From contig NW_026622874.1 in NCBI RefSeq assembly GCF_023065955.2, positions 24,547,772 through 24,611,771 on the forward strand: a stretch of 64,000 nucleotides of DNA, read 5' to 3'. The stretch is from Ursus arctos. Taxonomy: Eukaryota; Chordata; Mammalia; Carnivora; Ursidae. Position numbers and translations under genes: made by a program. Position 1 is the stretch's first letter, and every line of letters starts with the position of its first letter. Shown here one piece after another: positions 31,496 to 43,884 of this stretch. Below the pieces are notes generated by a model. It was not told where the DNA came from. It was given only the letters and a program-made list of their open reading frames with translations, and searched no databases.

Positions 31496-34176
31496 CTACA
31501 TCTTTGAAATGAGTGAGATTGAAGTAAGATAGGTAGAGTGGCAGATATGATTGTAGAATGGGAGCAAACTTGAAGAAATTTACATTTGAAGCCCCTCCCC
31601 CCTTTTCCTGTTTAATCCTGAAATCCATTCACTAGGATCCTCTCTACCCCTCTAAACTGAGATAACATTGCCTCCATATCATTCCAAACTTCGTGAAGGT
31701 CTTAAAGTTTTCCAGTGGTTTCTACAGATCACCAGGTGCTGGCATTTTCATAGGCTCCTCTGAGTCTCTACCCTGGCTTTGACTGAACTGATTCACTTTG
31801 ACAGTTCCTCTTGCATCCTGTGGGGCACTCTGATGCCTATGCCTCAAGTTCTACAAAGCACTTATATTTGTGGCAGACTTTACAGAGGCTTTTGGTGGGA
31901 AGCAAAGAGAGGTATATATCCTAGCAACACAAGCAACTTCCAGTTGAACATAGCTCACTCTTGTTCTTAAGTCTTTCGGTTCTGCTCACTGGGATTTTTC
32001 ACTGGCTTCTTCATCCAAGGGTGCCAGCCTACTTTGGCCAACTAGTTGCCTCCTTCCTTTTTCCTCCTCTTTTATTTTTCCTCTTTATTCTCACTCTCCC
32101 ATGTTACCCTTGGGAATGCTAAATTTTTCTCATTTTATTCTGCCAAGAACTGTCCCAAGCCCCTACTGCCCTGTGCTGGTCTAAGCCTTCCATTGCAAAT
32201 CCAAGTTTCCACAAGGTATGCACTCTGCTGATTAACATGTGGCAAGATTCGGCTGCCTGGTTTTGATTTTTTACATTCCCCTCTGTGCAGATGGAAGTAA
32301 GGCCATCTGCTGAAAGGGGGGTCTGGGTGAGGGAGAGAGTGAGTAAGAAAGGGTGAGGAAGGGAGTGACAATGTCAGGTAGCCTCTGTAGGAAAGGAATG
32401 CCAGGGATACCCAAGGACTCAGCTGAAGCAGAGATTGTTGGCTTTTTCTCTAGCAATCAACCCTCCAAGCAGAAAAAAGGTGGAAGATGAGCAGAGTTCC
32501 ATGGGGTAGGAAGCTTGCCGAGTGGTCACAGGATAAAGACAAAGACCCAAAGTTGTATAAAGTGCTGACAGACAGTACCTGATGAGATGGGCTGTGAGTT
32601 TGTGGTAAGGGGGCAGTGAGGAAGTGGGACCAAGAGGGGAAAGTGAGGAAGAGGGACAAAACAGGGCTCAGCAAGGTAGAAAAACAGGGTTTGCGAGTAG
32701 AAGGGCAAGACTGCGAGAAGGTAGTGGTCAGAAAGGGGGTTTTGGAGTTACACCTTAGCAGCTGGTTGGCCTTCCTGGCACTCTGGGACCTAGGACCTAA
32801 GTGCCCAGTGTGTTGGTGCTGCCTCTGATCTGTGGCCCTCCCATTCTCTCCCCATGACATACAGCGGCCCATCCCACCAGCCTCACAGAAATGGAGGAGA
32901 AAGGTTCAGTAGGCAATTGAATCCCCCTGCGGGGCTCCCTGCAATATGTGACTTCAGGTGGTTGTCTAGTCTTGGATGGAAAACTATACAATGGCACCGT
33001 CACTGCTATTTCTCTCCTCTCTCTAACCTCCCACACTTTGTAGAGAACAATGTTCTCTTGCCTGCTGCTACACATATGGGGAGAAGGGGAGTGGGCATTT
33101 TGTTTCCCTGCTTGCCTTGAAACTGAACACATCGATGCTGCCGAGAGTCTCTCCCATTTATTCAGTTTTATCATCTGGGCCCATTGCTCACCTTCCTTCC
33201 CTCCCTGCAGTCTCCCCACATCTTTGTGTCCTTGTTTGCATTTCCATTTACTGCTCTTCCAACCAAATGTCATCTGTGTTAACACTGTATCAGAAGGAGA
33301 GCAGAGAAGGCCTGTCTGTCTTAGTGCTCGTTAAAGTTGAGCTGTTGTTTAAGAAATGTTCTACATGCCATAGGTAAGGCATCTGTCATCTGTGTATCCT
33401 GAAGCAGCATCTTTTCTGCCAGCTTTTCTTTTTCCCTCTAGCTTCTGCCCTAAGTTATATCCCTAATAGCTTGATTTCAAGCACTATGGTGCCTATGGCA
33501 CAGTTAGGGGCCACTTTAAAGTTATAATAAATATCCTTAGTCACGGGGCCATATGGAGACTAGGTGGGTGGTACCATTAGCTGTAAAGCTTGAAGCAGAT
33601 TTGAAGTTGCCTTGCCCAGAAGAGAGAATCCCAAATCAGAAAAATGTTTTGATAAAATATACTGGAACAGATTTTAAGCTGTTCTACCGTCAAACAAGAG
33701 TCTTTCCGTTCTCAATTCAATTTTATTTCTCCCAGATGATTTCCAACATGACCATGATATACAAAAGTTCCTGACAATACCTGCATGGGTACTTGACAAC
33801 ACTTGATCATGGTTCTCCCCAGAACTAGGAAAGCACTCCGTCAACCCAGTGTTTATGGGATTAGTTGGGAAAACAGTGGTAGTTTCCCATTAATATTTCA
33901 CTGTGAATCTACATATTTCTGAACTCACAAGTTAGAGCTTGCCCTAAGTCCTTTGTTGTTTATCAGCCAACAAATTATAAGAAATCCTTGACTCAGGGGG
34001 CATCCTGCTTACCCTCTAAAGTGATGTCATCAGCTAATTAGGCAATCTGCTTTCCTATCACATGGATTAAACTAGACCGTGACTATAAACAGATTGCAGA
34101 CAGGGCCCACATCTCTTATTGTACCTAGCATACCTTTGGCAAGAAGTAGGCCCTCAGGGCAGAAATGAGCTGCATC
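31496..34176. other. Transposon-poor unassigned region
   Basis: About 2.7 kb with no confidently named repeat. GC is somewhat higher than in neighbours at 32.4-33.3 kb, and several overlapping frames stay open on both strands there (the longest is 162 codons on the minus strand, 33285-32797). None has recognisable domains, and open frames on both strands suggest composition and not coding. It could hold non-coding RNA exons or regulatory sequence; nothing proves it. Confidence 0.35.
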
Positions 34177-34214
34177 TGGAGCTGGAAGGAGCCTATAAGG
34201 TCATCTATAGGGTC
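34177..34214 (-). mobile_element. MIR-like repeat, first part (split)
   Basis: 'gagctggaaggagcctataa' and 'ggtcatctatagggtcc' match the start of the module 'agctggaagggacctcagag...catctagtccaac'. Its continuation lies after the hAT element at 34.48 kb. Confidence 0.5.
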
Positions 34215-34476
34215 CTGTAGTTCAGGATTTCCCCAAGTGGGTTCCTTAGGGATCAGTGAAATATGGATTAAAAGGTTGAGGGAGGGGGAGAAGGAATGTG
34301 AGAAGAGAGGGGTAATAGGACTGTCTCAGGGTCAAATTGGTTTGGAAAGAATGTAATCAACAAAGTTGTTCTTTTATTACAGGACATACTAAGTCTTTAA
34401 AGTGCTTCTGAATCTTGTGAATGACGAAAAGAAGGAACACAAGCGTGGTGCATTTCCACTAGGGTGCTGTGTATCA
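34215..34476. mobile_element. hAT-Charlie-type element inserted in MIR-like repeat
   Basis: Ends are inverted: left caggatttccccaagtgggt, right (reverse complement) cagcctttcccaaactgata. Both are variants of the Charlie terminal repeat. Interior has 'ttccttagggatcagtgaaa' and 'gcatttccactagggtgctg'. Non-autonomous, about 260 bp. Confidence 0.6.
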
Positions 34477-34620
34477 GTTTGGGAAAGGCTGGTCCAGTCC
34501 AACCCTCTCATTTTATAGGCGAGAAAAATGAGGCTCAAGGAGGACTGAATGCTTGGAAACATTTGATTTATTAGTTGCCACCTGGGATTAGGATCTAGAC
34601 CTGTTTTTATTCTGGGTTTC
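34477..34620 (-). mobile_element. MIR-like repeat, second part
   Basis: 'ggtccagtccaaccctctca', 'ttttataggcgagaaaaatg', 'aggctcaaggaggactgaat', 'cacctgggattaggatctag'. Resumes the repeat split by the hAT element. Confidence 0.6.
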
Positions 34621-36054
34621 TCATGGGGGGCGAGGGGGTCACTACATAGGCCCCCTCTATCCAGATAGAAGGGAAGAAACCCAAATAAATGAGACACTAG
34701 CATGAATCTGGTGTCCAGTGCCTGTTTTCAGCTGACATTTCAAAGATTGATGCACTGTGACTGTCAAGAATTACCCCAAGCCTCCCCAGGCCCTTAGAGG
34801 AGGAACACATTTTCCCTCATGAACCATGCAGTTCCATAATTTCTGATCCGTGTGAAGAGATGGCATGCCTAGCTTTATATTTTATTCATGTTAGTCCAAG
34901 TCATTACTTCACCAAAAGAAAAAAAAAGGCAAACTATCCTTATAGAAAGAACCTTTACGGACAAATGCAAGGCCCTTTGCTGAAACTAGAGAAAAAATAA
35001 AATGCCAAGAAGAACAGCTAAACGTGCACGGAACACTAGACAGAGAGGTATGCATGTGATGGAGTGGGGGTGTCTTCTGAATCATTTCCCTAAATTTAGC
35101 AATGCAGTTTAAAAAAATAAGCCTTTAAGATCTGCTTCCCAGAAATCTTGTTATTTCTTTGCATATGTCTTACGTAAGTCTGTGCCACAGGCCTGCAGAG
35201 TAATTAGATGGGAAGGGCATAGCCCTATTTCGAAAGAACCACCAAGAGAAATCCAACAGAATTTGTGAGGCTAAGAAACTCAGGAAAATCCAACCTTTGC
35301 CTTTTCTGTGCTGTGAGTGATCAGCTGTGAGTGGTGCCATCTATTGGGAGTGTAGTCTGTTAAGTGCTTCCCACCTAGATGTTGGGGGGGTGATTCTAAG
35401 ATTTATTAATTTCTCCCTCCTGAATAGAGCTGTCACTGTTGTCATTGCTTCTAGAAGCTTTTATCCTTGTTTTTTAATTCCTGAGGGAGCATCTCTGTCA
35501 CCCTCCCTCATTCTCTGGCATGTCACTCTCCCTTCCCATTTTTCTTTCTCTAGCTTCACCCCATGAGTGGTTCCAGAAAGTCAGGCCTCCAAAATTTTAG
35601 GAATTCATTGTTTTAGATTCTTCTTCCAGTTTACATCTAGTAATTGCTTATATGGTTTCTCTGAATTTCCTCTTAGCAAGTGGAACAGAGAGAAGAGCAT
35701 CCTCATGGTTGAGGCAGGGTTGTGTTGTATGCTACAGAGGTAATGCCACTGAAAGAAGGTCAATGAAAGTTGGAACAAATGCCCCAATGTTTTCCAGCTC
35801 CCCTCTGCCTGCCTCTGTGAGTGCCATGTTTGGAGTCAGCTTTGAGCACACCAGTAAGGAGAGCAAAAGTGATCATGATGGGACACTCCATAAGTCCCTC
35901 AGGTGTCTTCTACTTGCCTACACCCTCTCTCAGACCATGCCTGCCACATGAAGCTCTTTTCCTTATCTCCCCTTAACAAAACCTCTCCACAAATCTGCAA
36001 TCCTGACATCATGTATTACTCACTTCATCTTCATAGGAGAGAACTCACTAATTC
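34621..36054. other. Unassigned
   Basis: No recognised repeat. A 99-codon + frame from 35652 has no known match. Confidence 0.4.
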
Positions 36055-36420
36055 ATAAAGTTACTGAAATTCCTACCACGTGTTAATCCTTTTTCTAGGG
36101 ATCAATTCAGGCAAGTTTCCTGTTTGCACACTAGTAAGAGAGACAATAAGTAAACCAATAAAATCATTTGTGATGATCGTAAGTTCTATGAAGAAAAATC
36201 AAGGTAATATGAAAGTTATCTGGTGAGTTGCGGTGAGCAGGGAAGTCTTCATTGAGATGATATTTGAGTCTCCACTTGAATGAAGAGAAGGAGTGAGGTC
36301 TGGAGGAAGGTGTTCCAGCCAGTGTAGCTGTGGGGTGGTGAGAAAGGAGGAGATAAGGGGATACTTCTGGAGGGTTTTAAGAAGGAAATTGACATCTAAC
36401 TGAAGTCTTAAAAGACCATG
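36055..36420 (-). mobile_element. LINE L2 3' UTR fragment
   Basis: Antisense L2 order: 'acactagtaagagagacaat', 'aagtaaaccaataaaatcat', 'cgtaagttctatgaagaaaa', 'gcagggaagtcttcattgag', 'tggaggaaggtgttccagcc', 'ggagggttttaagaaggaaa'. Confidence 0.8.
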
Positions 36421-36529
36421 CCCTACTTTAATAGAATGACTGTATATGTGGAAGAACTTTCAAGAACTAAGACATGGTGAGTTGAGAAATGGATTCAGGT
36501 AGTCTGGACTGTGGTTCTAACTCTGCCCA

Positions 36530-36790
36530 AAACAGCTGACCGACCTACTTCACTTCATTACTTTCAGCTTTTTCACATAGAAAATGATGAGGTCAGACCA
36601 ATTAGTGCTCCCAAGTCTTTTCGTGTCATAACACACATAGAAAAGCATAGCTGTGCAGCATTCCCAGAAATAAATGAGGCTCGGCAAGGCTGCCCCAGGA
36701 GCTGAAGCATACTCCTAACACAAGGGAGGGAATTTCTAGACTAGATCATCTTGAAGGTCCCTCTCAGTTATATTATTTTTAGATTTCATG
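36530..36790 (+). mobile_element. MIR-like fragment
   Basis: 'cttcattactttcagctttt', 'catagaaaatgatgaggtca', 'gaccaattagtgctcccaag', and after an interruption 'tcttgaaggtccctctcagt' form the same module seen at 15.1 kb. Confidence 0.4.
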
Positions 36791-37300
36791 ACATTTCCTC
36801 ATTATGGCCCTCAATCCATACCACATAAGCAACTGTCCATTCTAACTAAATGCAAGGGCAGTACCAATGTAGGAGGTAGTGATTAGTGTGGCCTCTTACT
36901 TTGCATTTACCAAGCATCAAACCTGATCCTAAATAATCAAGCATTGTCATCCTGTGCATTCTGCTGCCAACTGTGCAAATTCCCCAGACATACTGGGTCT
37001 CCTTCTTTACCACTTGGATGGTCAATTCCATCCTGAAGTGGCCTGTCCAGCTCAGAACTGGTGGTACTTCAGTGTGTTCTGGCTTTCTACTTGACAATTT
37101 AGATTTTTTAAGTCCAGTGATGAGACAATCTACCAGAATGACTTATCGAGGTAGAGATGTTTATCATTTCCTTTCCTTTTTTCCATACTCCAAAAGAAAT
37201 TTCTTCTAGAATAAAAAAACAATAGCCAAAGTCTGATGTAATAGATAAAACATGGAAACTGTAGGTATTAGTACCAGAGGATCAAAAAGTACTCTACTGT
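36791..37300. other. Unassigned
   Basis: No repeat or coding signal recognised. Confidence 0.4.
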
Positions 37301-37496
37301 GGGCACCTGGGTGGCTCAGTTGGTTAAGTGTTTGCCTTTAGCTCAGGTCATGATCCCAGGGTCCTGGTATCGAGCCCCACATCGGCTTCCCTGCTCAGCT
37401 GGGTGTCTGCTCTTCCCTCTGCTTCTCCACCACTCCCCCAGCTTATACTCTCTCTCTCTCACACACACACTCTCTCTCAAATAAAATCTTTTAAAA
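37301..37496 (+). mobile_element. CAN SINE
   Basis: Head gggcacctgggtggctcagt, body 'tcatgatcccagggtcctgg', a CT/CA-rich segment and tail 'aaataaaatcttttaaaaaa'. The target-site duplication is not clear. Confidence 0.96.
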
Positions 37497-38429
37497 AATA
37501 CTACAATGAAAGACAAATGTATAAAGATAGCAAGACTTGCCCTCTACTCCCCAGGATCTGTTGTTTGACTCATACATTCAATAGCACAGATGTATTTGAA
37601 CACACCCATCCTTATTTTCCTGTGTCTTTTGAGACCAGGCCTAGTATGTACAAACTGATTGAACTCTACATTACCTTTATGCCATTTTTGGTCTTCAAAT
37701 CCCTTCTCTCACCTCTTCTTTTTTTAGCCTCTCTCATATCCACATTTGTTCTGTGCCCCATCATGACATCAGTCCTCTGACCTCCCGAATTCCATCAGCC
37801 CATCCACCCTACTCCCAACCTCATTTATCTTCTCACTGTATACCATGTGTTCACCAGGATCCCTGGTGGCCTTGGCCATCTACTTTATTGGTTCTCAAAC
37901 ATAGTGACTTCTTGAACTCTCCAGCACTACAAGCATTACAAAACCCAGACAACTGGGGATTGACTGTGAAAGCGTCAACCCTGTGGCCTTTGTCTGGTTA
38001 ACACGGGACCCCACTTAGCTGGTCACAGGCTCCTACATAAGTATCTACATCTTTGCAGAAGGCTTGTCCCTGTGTTGTTTCATGGAGGTGGTCCTCATAG
38101 GGGAAAAAATTCAAAGACTTAAGGAAATAAAAATGAGATTTCAAATTCTTATATGCCTTTGTTCATTTAACAAGCTTATGTTTGTGCCTTATAATGATTA
38201 CAGTCATCCTCTCATATGACTGACTTCAACTAACAGTTAAACATTTCTTCCTCTGTCCTATCACTGAACACACACTGTAATCCTTTGTTCACATATCTTT
38301 TCCCTTTCTAGATTATGGTCTTCTTTCAACACTAAAATTACTTTCTTTTTACCTTCATAGCTTCTGAAGAGAAGCACAACATAATTTTTAGCCTTTTCCC
38401 TCTATTGCTAAGATGTACCCCCCCAGCTT
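37497..38429. other. Unassigned
   Basis: Nothing recognisable, and no convincing frame beyond the SINE-overlapping one. Confidence 0.4.
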
Positions 38430-39385
38430 CTTTTAAGACTTCCTTCTTTGTCTTTGATTTTTTTTTTAATGCAGTTTGAATATAAGATAACTAGGTGTAG
38501 ATTTTTGGTATTTGTCCTGCTTGGTGTTCTCTGAGCTACTTAGAACCATGGTTTAATATCTGTCATTAATTTGGAAAAATTACCTGCCTTGATTATTTCA
38601 ACTATGTCTTCTGTTCCTTTTGTCTCCTTCTGGTTTATTACTATTGTGTACGTGTTAATGCATTTAATTTTCCCACAGATCTTAGAAATCCTGTTCCTTT
38701 TTGTTACTCTCTGCTTTTCAGTTTGGGAAGTTTCTTCAGAATCATTGGTTCTTCCCCTGGCCATGTCCAGTCTACTGAAGAGATTGCCAGAGGCATTCTT
38801 TATTTATTTTACAATGCTATTTATTTCTAGCATTTCCTTTTGATTATTTCTTAGAGTTTCCATCTCTCTGCTTACATTATCCATCTTGCATGTTGTCAAC
38901 TTTTTTCCATTAGAACCCTTACCATATTTTAGTTATTTTAGATTCCTAGTCTGATAATTTCAAAGTCTTTGCCATAATGGAGTCTGATTTTGATGCCTGC
39001 TTCATGTCTTCATGCCAGAAGCATGGGGAAATTTTTCTTCAGTCTTTACCTCCAAAATATGGTGGGGCTCCTGATTGAAAAACTCATGAAAGTATGTGAT
39101 TCTCCCTTTAAAACTGGGCCCCCGGAAGTTTCAGCCTTCAAGATAGTCCATATTCTATCTCCAGCAATTAGGCAATTACTCTTAAATGTTCCTAGCTAGT
39201 CCCTGCAGCAGTTTCTATTCCAGGCACATTGTGGTTCTCTGTATTTACCTGTCTTTCCAGTTTTGGGGGTGACCTTTTGCCTTGTGACCTCTATTCTGTT
39301 GTCAATCTATGAAGAGCGATTGATTTTTCAGTTCAGTTTCTTCCTGTGCGAACAAGAGTGTCAAATTCCAAGCTGTTCATATGTT
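38430..39385 (-). mobile_element. Old L1 (L1M-type) fragment
   Basis: Antisense L1M blocks: 'ctctctgcttttcagtttgg', 'gaagtttcttcagaatcatt', 'tggccatgtccagtctactg', 'tttcttagagtttccatctc', 'cctagtctgataatttcaaa'. This is the 5'/ORF1-proximal portion. Confidence 0.75.
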
Positions 39386-39424
39386 AGACTGGCAACTGTG
39401 GCTGGGCTTCTTATTTATCTTTGA

Positions 39425-39480
39425 AGCCCTTTATAATGACATAGTCATTCAACATATTCAACAAATATTTGCTGGGTCAA
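39425..39480 (-). mobile_element. L2 3' terminus scrap
   Basis: 'catagtcattcaacatattc' and 'aacaaatatttgctgggtca' are the antisense of an L2 end. Confidence 0.45.
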
Positions 39481-39626
39481 AGCCTAAAAGGACAAAGGAA
39501 GGAAGCACTAAATTAAGGGACTATTCCCTTAGAAATACAAGGCTTGCTTCCAACTGTATTGTAAGAAAAGGAGCTTTATTCTTTGTTCCTGATTATGTTG
39601 TTTTCTTCTTGTTGTTTTGTTTGTTG

Positions 39627-39708
39627 TTGTTTTTTTTTTATTTTTTTTTATTTTTTTTTTAAATGATTTTTTATTATATTATGTTAGTCACCATACAGTA
39701 CATCCCCG
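39627..39708 (-). mobile_element. Minimal L1 insertion (extreme 5' truncation)
   Basis: A T-rich tail is followed by only about 30 bases of L1 3' end ('gttagtcaccatacagtaca' then tcccc). Short repeats tgtttgttgttgttttt (left) and tgtttgttgttttt (right) flank it and look like the target-site duplication. Confidence 0.8.
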
Positions 39709-39999
39709 TTGTTTGTTGTTTTTGACAAGAATTAAGTCCTTGTCCTACCTTTCTCACCCATGATCAGATTCCACCTTCTCAACTTACTCCTTGCTTACCC
39801 TGTCTTCACATGGCACCAGATTTGGAGTTCTTATTGACCCAACCCTATAGAATTCAGAGTTTCTAAGCCCCAACTTGAATAAAAGACTTTGTATCATACC
39901 ATCAGCATCCACCATGACCTCCCCGAGTTTCCTTCCCCTCAACTTTAACATTTATTCCTATCTTCCTTTAACTAGGTAAATTTATTGAACAGGTTATTA

Positions 40000-40190
40000 A
40001 CACTAGGAACTCAGTAAAGTGTTTTTCAAGAATTATCTCGTTGGTTCCCCATAACAATGAGGTAGATGTAATTTCTACTTTTGGAAAATATGGAATTCTG
40101 GCTTAAAGATGACCAATTGCCTACTTCACATAACTAGTAGGTGACAGAGTTAGATTTTCAATCTTCCCTCTTCTTTGTCCAATATCAGGG
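40000..40190 (-). mobile_element. MIR
   Basis: Antisense MIR: 'ataacaatgaggtagatgta', 'aatggaattctggcttaaag'-like text, 'cacataactagtaggtgaca', 'gagttagattttcaatcttc'. Confidence 0.7.
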
Positions 40191-40194
40191 CATC

Positions 40195-40285
40195 CATCCA
40201 TCCATCCTATAAGCAAATACTGAGCACCTATATGTTACAGGCACAGAACTACATTCCTTTCTGGATACAAAGATAATTCACATGT
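40195..40285 (-). mobile_element. L2 3' end
   Basis: 'agcaaatactgagcacctat', 'atgttacaggcacagaacta' and 'ggatacaaagataattcaca' are the antisense L2 terminus. A short CATC simple run precedes it. Confidence 0.65.
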
Positions 40286-40551
40286 TTTTGTCAACAATAA
40301 TAACAATCCTCTTCTTGGAGTAGGTAGAGGAAGATGAAGAAGTGGCAGAAGCAGGAATAGAAAGGGTAGAAAGAGAGAGAAGCCATTAATCCACACACAT
40401 CTATACAGTACTTCCAATGCAAATAACTTCTATTTCTCCCTTTCAGTATTAGGCAAATCTAAGACTTAGGCCTTTGGTTCTTGAGAATTTCAACCCAAGT
40501 CAGAATATCCAGAAAGTCTTCAAAAGATGCTAATAAAAATATGCTCCTTCC

Positions 40552-40730
40552 TGGGGTGTCTGGGTGGCTCAGTTGGTTAAGCATCCAACTCTTAATTTTG
40601 GCTCAGGTCATGATCTCAGAGTCATGGGATCGAGTCCTGCATCAGGCTCTGTGCTCAGCAAGGAGTCTACTTGGGATTCTCTCTCTCCCTCTCCCCTCCC
40701 GCCTTCTAGAATAAATAAATCTTTTTAAAA
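40552..40730 (+). mobile_element. CAN SINE with long imperfect target-site duplication
   Basis: Older subtype ('catccaactcttaattttgg'). The flanks aaaaatatgctccttcc (40535-40551) and aaaaatatgcttcctcc (40728-40744) differ at two sites. Confidence 0.95.
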
Positions 40731-41754
40731 AATATGCTTCCTCCCAATATGCTCCTCAACCTAGTCAAAGATAGAAAGCTGAGAGGGGAAATCATAGAGC
40801 TATAGCACCACGGCCACCACCTCCTACCTGCCATATCACCAGAAGAATCACTAGCCTATGAACAACTCTGGAAAAAGTAGCCCCAAAAGTACCAATTTTG
40901 CATCTTGCCTGGACATATAGCAAACTTAGGATGGGGCAGACGAAATAAGAGAATTAAAGACCTATTTGTTTGTGTGCTCAATCCAGGGATTAGTATTAAA
41001 TACTCTATCGGTATTAGTATAATATACATTAGTATTACATACTGTAGTGTTCTCCCTGATCATAGCTTTTTAAAGGCTCACAAATGTCCAATTCTGAATT
41101 GCAGTGATATAAGTTTGGGTATCATCTACAGAGATGAGGATAAATGATAAAATAGGTAGATAGAAGGGAGAGAGTAAATGAAACATGAGAAGAAAGGAAA
41201 TCATGACACCTTAGGGTAGGAAGGAAACTTAGAGGTTTTGAGTCCTACTCCTCCAATGCTGAAGAGTTGAGTGGGCCTAAGCTCTCATGAACTGTCAGTG
41301 CACTGGAACCTAGTTCTCTCACAGTATGGTAATGAGTAGTGTATTTATTACACCATTCCAAAAGTGGATAATAAGTGTGATAATAAGTAGTAGTAGCTGG
41401 CTTTGTGAACGACTAACCCCTTCTACCAGATGAGTGACAACCCAGGAACAGTTTTTACTTTTCATTGTCTCATAATCCATCTTGCTACTGCTTAAAAAGC
41501 TAGACAAATATAACCTCTGTCAACTAGTTTAAAAAAGAACATTTCTGTAGGGAAACACACCTCATGGAGGTTACTGATATAACATTCATTTTATAAGCCC
41601 AAATGTTTTTTTCCTTCTATCATCTATTCAGAATTTACTTCCTATATTCCTACCTGTAAAGTTGCCTCTGCTTCTCCTAAAGTATTTCCCATTTCCACAC
41701 CTTCTAATTTCTTTTCTCCAAAGACTTGGAGCAAACAGACCTCTGATGCACCAG
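40731..41754. other. Mostly unassigned
   Basis: A weak MIR-like scrap may lie at 41215-41270 ('aaacttagaggttttgagtc'). Otherwise no element or gene. Confidence 0.35.
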
Positions 41755-41935
41755 AGCTGTTTGGAATTGGACTTGTTACTTAATCTCTCTAAAATTCAGT
41801 TTCATCTTCTGAAAAATGGGGATGATGAGAAGTTGCTTCATAGTTATTTCAAGGTTAAATGAGATCATATAGGTAAGGACTGTAGCTCAGAACGTAATGA
41901 GAGCATAATGATTGCTAGTTGTTATATTTAGCCAT
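41755..41935 (+). mobile_element. MIR
   Basis: 'ttggacttgttacttaatct', 'ctctaaaattcagtttcatc', 'ttctgaaaaatggggatgat', 'caaggttaaatgagatcata'. Confidence 0.85.
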
Positions 41936-42939
41936 TGATTTTGTTTTCATTTTTTATTCATTTTTCCTGTTCTCCCTGTTTCTTTTTTTCTATATCAGAA
42001 AGTCATTTTTGAGATTTCTGAGATTTTCTATTTAAGGCAGCCCCCTTTATAAAGTCCAGAAGTTTGCTCATACATCAAAATGCTTTCAACCCATATTGGA
42101 AAGATCTATGATGAAGATAGAGATGTCATAATGTTTATTTTGCCTGGGAGGACCTGAAACTTCCTTTTCAATTTATTCTAGTACAAGATCTATACATAGC
42201 AGCTTCAAGTAAGAATTGTTGCCTGAGGGCTGAGAGGTATCTTGTTGCCCTCTCCTACCCCAGACTCTGTGGATATTTGACTCCAGCTGTTGCAAAGTTA
42301 TTAGTTAGCAAAGGCAATCTAGAAGGGGACTGGAAGGGCAGAGTCCATCCTCCCCACTTAAATATGCATGTTCCATCTTCATACTCAGTTACCACCTGGC
42401 TTCTGGGGCTGCACCCAGAAAGAACAAGAACAAGAAAGACTTGGAAACAGTCCTGCCAAACTAGGTTCTCAGATGGCCCCAAGGGTGCCTACTGAAATAT
42501 GTATAACACTAGTCACTTAGAAATATATCTCATTAAATGAGATTTTTTAAATGGGAAATAATTTATAAAGATAAAAATAACTCAGCCTTGACACAAAAGT
42601 GCAAAAATAAATTCTGTACCTTCTCTGCTTGATTCAGGGAGGGAGAGCGAGAATATGAGAGTGAGAGCGAGGGACAATATGAAAGTGAGGGAATGAGGAG
42701 AGGTGAGGAGAGCGAGGGAATGAGGAGAGGAGCCTCCTCTATTGCCTAGTTCAGAACTCATCAAGTCCTTCCAACATGGTGCTCTGTTTTTAGACAATGG
42801 TACACCACAGGGGAAGGAATCTAACTGGCTCTGGTTCTTCTTCCTCTCCATACCTTTTAATTACAGGGCTCTGGAAGCAGAAAATTAAATAGAGTTCTCA
42901 GAAGGTCCTTTCTTTCATGCTTTAAAAATACATGGTGCA
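41936..42939. other. Unassigned
   Basis: Contains a GAGAG-rich stretch at 42637-42730 with direct repeats of 'ggaatgaggagaggtgagga' type. No gene recognised. Confidence 0.4.
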
Positions 42940-43130
42940 TGTTTTGGCTCTGACATGACCTTAGCTCCTACTAGTCTCCTCCTCATCACCTGCCCCTGTA
43001 TCACTTCTCCCTGCTGCTCTTCAAAAACCTCAGCCATGGTCCTGCTTCAGGGCCTTTGCATGGCCTGTTTCTTCTACCCACCCTTTGACTCTTCTCCAAG
43101 ACACAGAGCTGCCTAGGGAACTTTGATAGC
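42940..43130 (+). mobile_element. LINE L2 fragment
   Basis: 'cagccatggtcctgcttcag', 'ggcctttgcatggcctgttt', 'cttctacccaccctttgact' match the L2 block ending '...tcagggcctttgcacttgct'. Confidence 0.75.
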
Positions 43131-43884
43131 ATCTGTGACTACCCATAGGATTTGTTCAGCTCCAATTACACTGAATAATAGTAGCCATACTTGTACTTTT
43201 AGAAACTGAACATGTAATCACAGATGAGGAATCGTTAAGCACTCTTAGAGTGCAACGAATTTTCCTTTCTGCTTGTTTCTATCCTCTGCCTGGAGCACAG
43301 CCATCTGCGGAGCTGGGAATATAGGAGGTAGGGGCATTTCTTGCATGCACTGTATAAAACTCCATTATTTCTCAATCTTTGTGTTCTAGGCTCATCATAT
43401 ATCAAGTTAGTAATTGTGAGCAGTTATAGTAATGCACAGTTCTAAGCATTTTGTACATAGTTGTAAATTCTGCTTTAATTTGTCACCAATTACTATGAGG
43501 CATTCTGTCCAAAGCTTAGATGTGCTTGCTCTGATTGCCAACCTGCTTCCCCTAATCAGCTGAACTGAACTTGAGAAGTCTTCCAGTGCCATTTAGAGAA
43601 GGTAGAAAACATGCCCTGAAAGCTAGGAAGCACAGAAAGGGAGCTCCAGTCACCATTGTTAAGAGTACCAATGAGACAAGGTGGGTGGCATTCATGTCTT
43701 AGCTCCAGTGTCAGAAGACATGGCTCCAACCTCAGCTCCTGCCCCTTGTCAGTTCTGTAAGCTTAGGAGAGTGCTTGAATAAATACAGTCAAGCTTTCCT
43801 TCTTACTCATTCTTTACTCATAATAACAAAAACAGCTAACATTTATTTATTGAGTGCTTACTACATACCAGACACTGCTAAAAG
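43131..43884. other. Unassigned, with a short MIR/L2 end at 43840-43880
   Basis: 'catttatttattgagtgctt' and 'actacataccagacactgct' are the antisense of a MIR/L2 terminus. The rest is unrecognised. Confidence 0.45.

Noticed and set aside
32450..33334. Overlapping open frames of 140-162 codons (minus) and 86-94 codons (plus) as a gene
   Set aside because: Frames are open on both strands, the translations are low-information, and no domain or convincing exon structure is seen. Frames this long are expected by chance at this GC.
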